Below are positions 1-6,159 of a DNA stretch of 8,138 bases, piece after piece. Numbering within the stretch: the first letter of the stretch is position 1; the number at the start of each line of letters is the position of its first letter. Source of the DNA: Gammaproteobacteria bacterium. GTDB taxonomy: Bacteria; Pseudomonadota; Gammaproteobacteria; Pseudomonadales; UBA7434. Where the stretch lies: the NCBI GenBank assembly GCA_024280785.1, contig JAJRPK010000111.1:1-8138 (forward strand), given 5' to 3'. The notes under the pieces were generated by a model that had not been told where the DNA came from, did not search any database, and saw only the letters and a list, made by a program, of their open reading frames with translations. Position numbers and translations under genes: made by a program.

Positions 1-1617
1 CGTCCAGACGCTCAGGCTAAAAGCGACGGCACTGCAAAATTTGGCGTAGATGTTCAATTGCCTGGTATGTTAACAGCGGTAATCGTTCGTTGCCCACACT
101 TTGGCGGGTCGATTGTCAATTGGGATAAAAGCAGCATCCAGAATTTATCCGGCGTTCAATCGGTATTTGAAGTGCACAGCGGAGTTGCGGTTGTTGCCGA
201 CACGTACTGGCAGGCCCACAAAGCTGCGAAAGTATTAGTGATTGAATGGGATAAAGGACCAATCGGCGATCTTGATTCAGCAGAAATACAACGCCAACAG
301 CTTCAGCTGCTCGAAGAACAAGAACCTTATTTAGTACTCGAAGAAGGTGACTCGCCTTTGAATTGGGACGGCTCAGCAACGGTGATCAACGCCGACTACA
401 GCGCTCCTTTTACCCACCACAGCCCGATGGAACCACAAAATGCAACGGCGCTAGCCCAAAATAACGACGGCAGAATTGAAATGGAAATGTGGATTCCAAA
501 TCAAGCGCCAGGCCTTTGCCGTGCAGTTGCTGCTCATTTTACCGACATTCCGCGCGATAACATCAGCGTGAATACTTTATTAATGGGTGGGGGCTTCGGT
601 AGGCGTGGCTATCCTGATTTCTCTGGCGAAGTCGCAGCAATTGCCGAAAAGATGCTAGGGACGCCGATCAAGCTAATGTGGTCGCGTGAAGATGACATGC
701 AGCACGATTATTATCGCGCAAGCTCCGAGCATCGCTTAAAAGCAGCGTTAGATAACGAAGGAAATATTGTTACCTGGCAGCACACTATGGTTGTTTCAAG
801 TATTATTAAAACTTTAGCGGTAAGCATGGTTTCAAGCCTGCTGCCATCTTGGGTCCCCGCGTCAGTAGCGGAGTCACTGGGGGGGAAAGGCGGCGCGCTC
901 ATAGCGCCGTACGACACCATTGCGAGCGAAGGGGCTAAGATCCCCTATTCCGTGCCTAACATTAGTGTCGGTCAAATAGATTACGATTCTGGAGTCCCTA
1001 CAGGATTTTGGCGTTCGGTGGGGTATTCTTATAACGTATTTGTTGTAGAGGGCTTTATCGACGAACTAGCACATGCGGCCCAACAAGATCCGGTTAGCTA
1101 CCGTCTCAAGTACCTCAATAACGCGCCTCGATTCGCTGCCGTTATCGAACTCGCCGCAAAAAAAGCTCAGTGGAACCAGAGCCGCCCCGGAATTTATCAG
1201 GGGGTTGCCGTCTCACAACCCTTTGGTTCATTTTGTGCAATGGTAGTCGATATCAGTATTTCTGGAACACAATACACTATCGAGCGCGTAGTGGCGGCTG
1301 TAGATTGTGGGTTAGTGATCAATCCAGATATCGTAGCTGCGCAGATTGAAGGCGGTATAATTTATGGCTTAAGTGCAGCCGTCAAATCACCCGTTACATT
1401 CAAAGAAGGCGCTACTGTGCAAAGTAACTTTCATGATTTGCCGGTAATTCGAATGAACGAGTACCCTAAGCAGATTGATGTGCATATTATTGAAAGCGAT
1501 ATTGATCCGACAGGGATAGGAGAAATTGGCGTGCCAGCGATAGCACCGGCTCTGGCCAATGCCTTGTTTGCAGCTACTGGCCAGCGTTTACGCCAAATGC
1601 CTTTGGAGCTATCTTAA
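1..1617 (+). CDS. IorB-type xanthine dehydrogenase family molybdopterin-binding subunit (5' partial)
   Basis: Large molybdenum-cofactor subunit of an aldehyde oxidase/xanthine dehydrogenase-type hydroxylase, closest by eye to the isoquinoline 1-oxidoreductase beta subunit (IorB). These enzymes hydroxylate N-heterocycles or aldehydes using water and pass electrons to a small [2Fe-2S] partner, usually in the periplasm. The frame is open from base 1. Residues upstream of the first possible start (FGVDVQLPGM, TTG at 58) already match the family, so the true start lies outside the window. About 538 residues are visible of a usual ~720-760. Signposts in order are HHSPMEP (from base 415), the cofactor loop MGGGFGRR (~583-606), WRSVGYS (~1009), AVDCG (~1297), QSNFHD (~1420) and the C-terminal GIGEIGVP. 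The expected catalytic Glu is the GAA at 1522-1524. No frameshift is seen. The substrate cannot be told. The TAT signal and the IorA partner, if present, must be upstream. Confidence 0.9.
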   Translation, partial: RPDAQAKSDGTAKFGVDVQLPGMLTAVIVRCPHFGGSIVNWDKSSIQNLSGVQSVFEVHSGVAVVADTYWQAHKAAKVLVIEWDKGPIGDLDSAEIQRQQLQLLEEQEPYLVLEEGDSPLNWDGSATVINADYSAPFTHHSPMEPQNATALAQNNDGRIEMEMWIPNQAPGLCRAVAAHFTDIPRDNISVNTLLMGGGFGRRGYPDFSGEVAAIAEKMLGTPIKLMWSREDDMQHDYYRASSEHRLKAALDNEGNIVTWQHTMVVSSIIKTLAVSMVSSLLPSWVPASVAESLGGKGGALIAPYDTIASEGAKIPYSVPNISVGQIDYDSGVPTGFWRSVGYSYNVFVVEGFIDELAHAAQQDPVSYRLKYLNNAPRFAAVIELAAKKAQWNQSRPGIYQGVAVSQPFGSFCAMVVDISISGTQYTIERVVAAVDCGLVINPDIVAAQIEGGIIYGLSAAVKSPVTFKEGATVQSNFHDLPVIRMNEYPKQIDVHIIESDIDPTGIGEIGVPAIAPALANALFAATGQRLRQMPLELS

Positions 1618-1690
1618 TTTTTTTCGTTAACGATTACTATTGGTTCTAGGATAGTCCTGTTAAGTAAGGCTGAAGGTGTTGAGATCAATA

Positions 1691-2191
1691 ATGAAAAGTT
1701 GCAGTAAAGATCAGCCTTTTGTCTTAAGCAAAACAGCCCGCTTTGCACTTATGGAACAATTGAATTTGTTTTTTCAAAGCTATTTACCGCTAGGTAGGGC
1801 TATGGGCTTAGAAGTTTCCCACTATGATCAAGAAAGACTTTCACTCACAGCTCCTCTCAACCTTAACGACAATGATAAGCAAACAGCTTTTGGTGGCAGC
1901 CTATACTGCGTAGCGGTCATGAGTTGTTGGAGCAGCGTTTATTTACGCGCATTGCGAGAAGGGATCACCCAGCCAGCAATCGTGGTAACTCAGGCCAATA
2001 TTGAATACTTGGCTCCCGTCGTAGACTCCTCAATTGTTGCAACATGTACGGCGGGTAACAGCGAGCAATGGCAAGAGTTTTTTGTTCGTAACCAACAAGG
2101 TAAGTCTGCAAAAATCAGCTTATACTCTGAGATTAAAAGTGCTGGAAAAACTGCTGTAAAATTTAGTGGTTCTTACGCATTAAAGCCTTAG
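1691..2191 (+). CDS. YiiD C-terminal-type hot-dog protein; candidate malonyl-ACP decarboxylase (MadB-like) or thioesterase
   Basis: A 166-residue stand-alone hot-dog protein of the YiiD C-terminal (thioesterase_put) family. Visible family signature: LGRAMGLEV, then APL.LN.NDK.TAFGGSLY at roughly residues 54-72, then IEYLAPV near 104-110. In this family E. coli YiiD (MadA, GNAT plus hot-dog) and stand-alone MadB decarboxylate malonyl-ACP to acetyl-ACP, priming fatty-acid synthesis without FabH. A conserved catalytic-loop Asn is critical in Shewanella MadB, and two Asn (residues 59 and 61) sit in the matching loop here. No GNAT domain is present. Start choice: ATG 1691 has GAG seven bases upstream. 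GTG 1676, with AAGG upstream, would add five residues. ATG 1751 would leave just the domain but has no visible ribosome site. The gene lies 73 bases after the IorB-type gene on the same strand and may be co-transcribed. Decarboxylase rather than thioesterase activity is inference. Confidence 0.75.
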   Translation: MKSCSKDQPFVLSKTARFALMEQLNLFFQSYLPLGRAMGLEVSHYDQERLSLTAPLNLNDNDKQTAFGGSLYCVAVMSCWSSVYLRALREGITQPAIVVTQANIEYLAPVVDSSIVATCTAGNSEQWQEFFVRNQQGKSAKISLYSEIKSAGKTAVKFSGSYALKP

Positions 2192-2197
2192 TACTTT

Positions 2198-2219
2198 GTC
2201 CTAAAACCGTCCTAAAACC
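2198..2219 (+). repeat. Tandem 11-nt direct repeat after the hot-dog gene
   Basis: Two perfect adjacent copies of GTCCTAAAACC occupy 2198-2208 and 2209-2219, a few bases after the stop codon. The flanks CCTTAGTACT (2187) and CCTTAGCACT (2218) are also similar. It looks like a small local slippage duplication. No function is evident. Confidence 0.6.
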
Positions 2220-2325
2220 TTAGCACTGTTTTTTAAAATCTAACTACATAGTGACGCCGTCATGTTTAACCGGTAGGTCGCTGTGTAATAGAGTTTAAAA
2301 TAATTTGGCGTACTAAATAAATTAC

Positions 2326-2345
2326 GATTATTTGCACAAATAATC
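2326..2345. terminator. Perfect 20-nt AT-rich inverted repeat between convergent genes; possible terminator
   Basis: GATTATTTG (2326-2334) and CAAATAATC (2337-2345) are perfect reverse complements separated by CA. The repeat lies nine bases past the stop of the minus-strand lipase gene, in the convergent space with the hot-dog gene. Read on the minus strand it is followed by a T-rich stretch (GTAATTTATTT). The stem is AT-rich and there is no long uninterrupted T-run, so termination is plausible but weakly supported. A protein-binding palindrome is the alternative. The rest of the 163-nt gap (2192-2354) shows only the 11-nt tandem repeat and a short palindrome, TGACGCCGTCA, at 2252-2262. Confidence 0.4.
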
Positions 2346-2354
2346 ATTTGATAT

Positions 2355-3839
2355 TCAACCCGTTGCGGATTGTGCCGCATGTCGATATCTGAAATTTAGA
2401 TGCTCAATGGATTCGTACTCCAACAATATTTTATCTAAAACTCTACTGATTTTTGAACTTGTACGAATCATTCCCATTTTACGCCAAGTGGCTAGCTCAC
2501 CTTGACGGACTAACGCCATTAACTCGTCCCCTGTAAGAGGGCTAAGGATTTTACGCATCTGAAAATTATGAAAGTCCGGATAGATAGCAATATCGGCGGT
2601 GTAATCTTGTTGAAACACTGAATGAGCCATTGTGGTAAATAGCTTTAATCTAGGCCAATCCTTGCCATATCTTTGGGTAAGTGATTGCATGCTCTTGGTC
2701 CAACCGGTAACTCCCTTGTGACCCATCCTTCGTGCAAAGGTTCCTATGCTGCCGCCTTTTACCGAGTCATCGTGTGCGAACATGACGATAGGATTAATCA
2801 AACTACCAATATAGTGATTGACCCCATACAGCCTTGCTAAACGCTTAGCGGGTAAATCATCACTAAGTGACCCATCAACCCACTTTCGTGTGGGTAAGTA
2901 TTTTTGACGTTCACCCCGAATATTTTTAGCTTCTAAAGTAACGGAAGGAAAGACGCCGGGTACGGCACAAGACGCTAGAACTGCTTTGCGTACATATACG
3001 TTTGGCGACGTAATGGCATTGAGTAGTCGAGAGGTTTGATGAAGCTCTGCTGGAGCGATAGAAATATTTATGCGATAACCTGTTAACTCATAAGCCTCCT
3101 GAAAGGTAAGATCAGGGATCAGCCGGTCGATTGCATCCTCGATTGAATGCACATCAAATTGTTCGCTCTTACCAAATATAAAGCGGTTTATCCAAGACGC
3201 TTCTTCCTTTGCCTCTACAAAAACCTCATCAGACGAGAGGTAATCCGACATCTCGTGATTTGTACGCGTTCCAAATAAGGCAGATACAAATGAACCGGCG
3301 CTTGATCCGGACAAAACCGTAGGTACTAACTCTTGCTCCATTAACGCTTTTAAAACCCCTAAGTGAAAGTGTCCTAACGACCCTCCACCGCTTAGCATTA
3401 AAGCTGATGTGCCATAACACAAGCTCGCGCGATGAAATAAATCGTGTTTCTCATCAAAACTGATTTCGTTGTCATCTACATTAGCGAGATGCTCTAATGC
3501 AGAGGCAATTTCGTTGACGTAATCTTCGATCAAATACTTTGTACCGAGTTTAGAACGAGAATATAGTTCAGACTTCCCCATCCCGCCCATATTGCCGTGA
3601 ACTCCCTCATTAATCGTGAACAGTAAGCTTAAGTTGTCACCGCTTGCACGGAAACTACGCAGACGCTCTAATCGATGCCGAATCTGAGCGTGATCATAAC
3701 GTTCGCTTTGCTCTATTTCCCTCCACTTGTCTGCACCTGACATTTCATCATAGAGGACCGCTTCATCTTCCCACTTCTGATAACTTTCTGCGGAATCAAG
3801 CTTTCTTTGTTGTGCAAGTAATTGTTTTGACTTAGCCAT
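2355..3839 (-). CDS. DUF3336 patatin-like phospholipase (SDP1/Tgl-type triacylglycerol lipase)
   Basis: A 494-residue patatin-fold serine acylhydrolase with the N-terminal DUF3336 region (roughly residues 1-140) that marks the plant SDP1 and yeast Tgl3/4/5 triacylglycerol lipases and their bacterial homologues. The patatin domain shows the oxyanion loop SGGGSLGHFHLGV (150-162), the nucleophile elbow GSSAG with Ser180, and the catalytic Asp322 in WVDGSLSDDLP. The following LARLYGVNHYIGSLINP also has an SDP1 feel. The Ser-Asp dyad is intact. No signal peptide or membrane segment is seen, so action at a cytoplasmic lipid-droplet or membrane surface is inferred. The ATG start is supported by AGAGG five bases upstream (3845-3849, minus strand). 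The gene is divergent from the WS/DGAT gene across a 461-nt gap. By family it would release fatty acids from stored acylglycerols, but phospholipase activity cannot be excluded. The upstream region holds an exact TTGACA on the minus strand (3903-3908) without a convincing -10 at normal spacing. Confidence 0.88.
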   Translation of the reverse strand: MAKSKQLLAQQRKLDSAESYQKWEDEAVLYDEMSGADKWREIEQSERYDHAQIRHRLERLRSFRASGDNLSLLFTINEGVHGNMGGMGKSELYSRSKLGTKYLIEDYVNEIASALEHLANVDDNEISFDEKHDLFHRASLCYGTSALMLSGGGSLGHFHLGVLKALMEQELVPTVLSGSSAGSFVSALFGTRTNHEMSDYLSSDEVFVEAKEEASWINRFIFGKSEQFDVHSIEDAIDRLIPDLTFQEAYELTGYRINISIAPAELHQTSRLLNAITSPNVYVRKAVLASCAVPGVFPSVTLEAKNIRGERQKYLPTRKWVDGSLSDDLPAKRLARLYGVNHYIGSLINPIVMFAHDDSVKGGSIGTFARRMGHKGVTGWTKSMQSLTQRYGKDWPRLKLFTTMAHSVFQQDYTADIAIYPDFHNFQMRKILSPLTGDELMALVRQGELATWRKMGMIRTSSKISRVLDKILLEYESIEHLNFRYRHAAQSATG

Positions 3840-3969
3840 TTATGCCTCTGAACTAATGGGAATATAATGAAGTGAAAAAAGCTCTGATAAAATAGAAGTA
3901 GCTGTCAAACACAAAATTTAGACGATGAAATGATCAACTCTGCTACAGGGCGAACGGAATCATAGCTCA

Positions 3970-3989
3970 TATACTCCACATGGGGTATA
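3970..3989. promoter_or_regulatory. 20-bp imperfect palindrome, candidate operator
   Basis: TATACTCCACATGGGGTATA pairs with its own reverse complement at 8 of 10 positions; the misfits are the fifth-from-centre T/G pair and the central C/A pair. Its length and symmetry suit a dimeric repressor such as a TetR- or GntR-type protein. It sits 131 bases upstream of the lipase start and 311 bases upstream of the WS/DGAT start. The regulator is unknown, and no regulator gene is in the window. Confidence 0.35.
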
Positions 3990-4287
3990 GCAGTTATGTG
4001 CAGCATGGGGCGCGCCAGTACAAACCTTGATATCGACTATTCAAAAAATAAATATTATGTAATAGTATTTAGCCTATCGTGATATCGTAAATTGATACCC
4101 TGTAAGAGTCAGTTTGGTCCTGATTAATACGTCAACATAGAGACGCCGAACTTAAATGCCACTGCCATTGAACGGTTTTGGTTTGTCATGCCAAGCGGCT
4201 TACTATTGCTTATGTTCAACTCCTTGCGGGGATCGAATGTAATCTGTTGCTCGATAGATTTTGTGTTTTCAAGCTAAGACTTTTATT

Positions 4288-4292
4288 AAGGA
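4288..4292 (+). promoter_or_regulatory. Ribosome binding site fixing the WS/DGAT start
   Basis: AAGGA ends eight bases before ATG 4301. The first residues after that ATG (MKQLGILDSAF) match the usual N-terminus of WS/DGAT enzymes. Together these rule out the longer in-frame GTG start at 4178, which would add 41 unrelated residues. Confidence 0.75.
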
Positions 4293-4300
4293 TTTTTGAT

Positions 4301-6118
4301 ATGAAACAGCTCGGTATACTTGACTCCGCCTTCATAAATCTTGAGCATCCCAATACACCGCAGCATATAGGTGGTTTTGGAATATATGATCCCTCAACTG
4401 CCCCTGGAGGTTTTGTTCGATTTAAGGAACTGATTTCTCACTACGAACAACTTCTTAGTAAGATGCCAGTGTTTCGCACCCGTTTGGTCGAGGTACCCCT
4501 AGGATTGGATAAGCCTTATTGGGTTATCGACGAAAATTTTGATGTCGAATTTCATCTTCGCCATATCTCCTTACCAAAGCCTGGTGATTGGCGCCAACTT
4601 TGCATCCAAATAGCACGTTTACATGCTAGGCCGTTAGATATGAGCCGACCCTTATGGGAATGCTATGTTATAGAAGGTTTAGATAACATTCCTAACCTGC
4701 CTAAAGGGGCATTTTCTATCTATACCAAAATGCACCACTCGTTAGTAGACGGAGCGGGTAGTCAATCATTTATGTCGGCATTACACGATTTAGAACCCAA
4801 TCCTCCTGCAGCTACAGATGAATCGTTAGAAGTTAGCGAAGCCGACGAGCAGGCCGAAGCAGAGTTTGCACCAGTGGCGTTGACAGCTGCTAGTTTGAGT
4901 CGGGATGCTATTGGCAATAACTTGTTATCCAGCTATGCCAAGGCAAAAGGTGCAGTGAAATTAGTGAAAGATATATGGAACACCGCGGTAGAAATTAAGA
5001 ATGAAACCCTACCTGTCCCACCAATAGGCACACCTAAAACTCGATTTGATAATCCGGTAGGGCCACATCGGGTTTTCGATGCCGTGCTTTTTAAACTCGA
5101 TGAGCTAAAAGCTATTCGTAAAGTGACGGGTACAACGGTAAATGATGTGGCGGTGGCAATCATTTCAGGAGCGCTCCGCCGTTATTTGGACTTTCACAAA
5201 GAATTACCAAATGAATCATTAATGGCATCAATGCCGGTGAATACGCGTACTCGTCAAGGAGAAACTGGCGCCAATAACCAAGTTTGCACCATAATGAGCT
5301 TGATCCATACTGACATAAACGACCCCGTTGATCGCTTGTTAGCGATTGGTAGAAGCACTACAGAAGCAAAAAAGCTTATTGATACACCGATTGCCGACCC
5401 GCTTAAGGCTGCAGGTTTTTTTAATCCCTGGCTTTCGAAAAGGGTGGCAAAATGGTATAACGATCATAAGGTGACTCGAAAATTACCGGTCGGAATGACG
5501 GGCGTCATCACCAATGTTATGGGGCCTCCATTTCCCCTGTTTTCGGCCGGAGCTAAGATGGTGCAATATTATTGTCTCGGTTTGCTAACACCGGGCGGTG
5601 GTATTTTTCAAGCAGTATTTAGTATGGACGGAACCGTTTCGATATCGGTACTTTCAGATCGTGAGATTATGCCAGACCCGGATTTCTATCGTCAGTGCAT
5701 CGAAGAATCCTTTACCGAGCTTCAACAGGCGATTAAAACCCGGTATAAAGTAAAAGCACCGGCAAAAAAGAAAGCAGTAGCGAGCAAAAAAAAACCCGCC
5801 GCGAAAAAAAAAGCGGCCGTAAAAAAGGCTCCGGTAAAAAAACGTAAAGTTGTTAGCAAACAAAAGAAATCGGCCCAGCCCATGGTTGCGTCTAAGGCTG
5901 TCAAATCTGATAAGGGCAATAAATCCGAAAGTGCCACGAGCGCAAGAAAGGCTACGAAAACTGGCGTCACTACTGCGCCGACAGTGAGCAACCATCGAAT
6001 AGCAGAAGGCCTAAGTCCTTCAAACAGCGGCGGTGAATCCAAGAGTAAAGTTAAGACGGAGTCTAAGGCGGCGTCTAAGGCGATAATGGAAAAAGATGAG
6101 CTTGCTAGTATGCATTAA
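4301..6118 (+). CDS. Wax ester synthase/diacylglycerol acyltransferase (WS/DGAT) with long Lys/Ala-rich C-terminal tail
   Basis: A 605-residue bifunctional O-acyltransferase that transfers acyl groups from acyl-CoA to fatty alcohols (wax esters) or diacylglycerol (triacylglycerol) at the cytoplasmic membrane and lipid-droplet surface. The catalytic domain covers about residues 1-480. It opens with LDSAFINLEHPNTPQHIGG, then shows PLW at 117-119, the active-site HHSLVDG (145-151, with His146 and Asp150), TTVNDV at 278-283, and the late N405-V-MGPP and GLLTPGGG blocks. Family members usually end near 450-480. Here about 125 residues follow. Residues 481-523 contain 19 Lys and 2 Arg with no Asp or Glu, in PAKKK/KKPAAKKK-like repeats. 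A Ser/Thr/Lys-rich stretch runs from there to the end. The tail resembles histone H1 or the PhaF/AlgP tail. It is encoded across two A9 runs (5786-5794 and 5804-5812). The gene is divergent from the patatin lipase and convergent, 41 bases apart, with the esterase gene. Enzyme identity is firm; substrate preference and tail role are not. Confidence 0.93.
   Translation: MKQLGILDSAFINLEHPNTPQHIGGFGIYDPSTAPGGFVRFKELISHYEQLLSKMPVFRTRLVEVPLGLDKPYWVIDENFDVEFHLRHISLPKPGDWRQLCIQIARLHARPLDMSRPLWECYVIEGLDNIPNLPKGAFSIYTKMHHSLVDGAGSQSFMSALHDLEPNPPAATDESLEVSEADEQAEAEFAPVALTAASLSRDAIGNNLLSSYAKAKGAVKLVKDIWNTAVEIKNETLPVPPIGTPKTRFDNPVGPHRVFDAVLFKLDELKAIRKVTGTTVNDVAVAIISGALRRYLDFHKELPNESLMASMPVNTRTRQGETGANNQVCTIMSLIHTDINDPVDRLLAIGRSTTEAKKLIDTPIADPLKAAGFFNPWLSKRVAKWYNDHKVTRKLPVGMTGVITNVMGPPFPLFSAGAKMVQYYCLGLLTPGGGIFQAVFSMDGTVSISVLSDREIMPDPDFYRQCIEESFTELQQAIKTRYKVKAPAKKKAVASKKKPAAKKKAAVKKAPVKKRKVVSKQKKSAQPMVASKAVKSDKGNKSESATSARKATKTGVTTAPTVSNHRIAEGLSPSNSGGESKSKVKTESKAASKAIMEKDELASMH
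5741..6115 (+). other. Region encoding the histone H1-like basic tail of the WS/DGAT
   Basis: Codons 481-605 form the low-complexity extension. The first third is Lys/Ala/Pro/Val-rich and fully basic. The remainder is rich in Ser, Lys, Ala, Thr and Gly with scattered acidic residues. It is probably disordered and is not part of the acyltransferase fold. PhaF-type phasins use similar AKKPA tails to bind DNA; transfer of that function here is inference. Confidence 0.75.
5786..5812 (+). repeat. Paired A9 homopolymer tracts, possible slippage site
   Basis: Nine A at 5786-5794 and nine A at 5804-5812, both in frame as AAA AAA AAA, followed by A6 (5821-5826) and A7 (5836-5842). One A gained in either A9 tract leads to TAA at 5845-5847 (a 515-residue product). 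One A lost leads to TAA at 5820-5822 (506 residues). Polymerase slippage on A runs of this length is established in bacteria; its use here is untested. Confidence 0.5.
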
Positions 6119-6159
6119 TCATCTAAACCCAATCCCACGTCGATAAAGACAAACTTCAC

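Larger units (their letters stand above)
3840..4300. other. 461-nt divergent intergenic region between lipase and WS/DGAT genes
   Basis: No gene or RNA is recognised here. It must contain the start signals of both the minus-strand lipase and the plus-strand WS/DGAT. It holds a 20-bp imperfect palindrome (3970-3989), a second copy of CATGGGG 25 bases on (3979-3985 and 4004-4010), and an AT-rich stretch from about 4040 to 4070. Plus-strand TTGATA boxes at 4027-4032 and 4092-4097 could be -35 elements, but neither has a good -10 at 16-18 bases, so I call no promoter. The frame upstream of the WS/DGAT start is open back to GTG 4178, but it is not family-like and lacks a ribosome site. Confidence 0.6.

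Noticed and set aside
58..60. TTG 58 as the start of the IorB-type gene
   Set aside because: The frame is open upstream to base 1 and encodes conserved family sequence there, so the gene is cut by the window edge.
3229..3835. Small ORFs inside the patatin lipase gene in other frames and strand
   Set aside because: They lie within a well-conserved coding sequence and have no motifs or ribosome sites of their own.
3903..3908. Exact TTGACA on the minus strand as the lipase -35
   Set aside because: No acceptable -10 at 16-18 bases downstream; the nearest TATATT-like box is about 37 bases away.
4188..4277. Short 29-codon upstream ORF ending 23 bases before the WS/DGAT start
   Set aside because: No ribosome binding site, a hydrophobic but unremarkable sequence, and a length expected by chance in this open stretch.
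4178..4300. N-terminal extension of the WS/DGAT from GTG 4178 (41 extra residues)
   Set aside because: No ribosome site precedes the GTG and the added residues are not family-like, while ATG 4301 has AAGGA at good spacing and begins exactly at the conserved N-terminus.
5654..6042. Two overlapping minus-strand ORFs of 113 and 106 codons opposite the WS/DGAT tail
   Set aside because: They are antisense shadows of the Lys-rich coding region, which gives Phe/Leu-rich translations, with no start signals or family resemblance.
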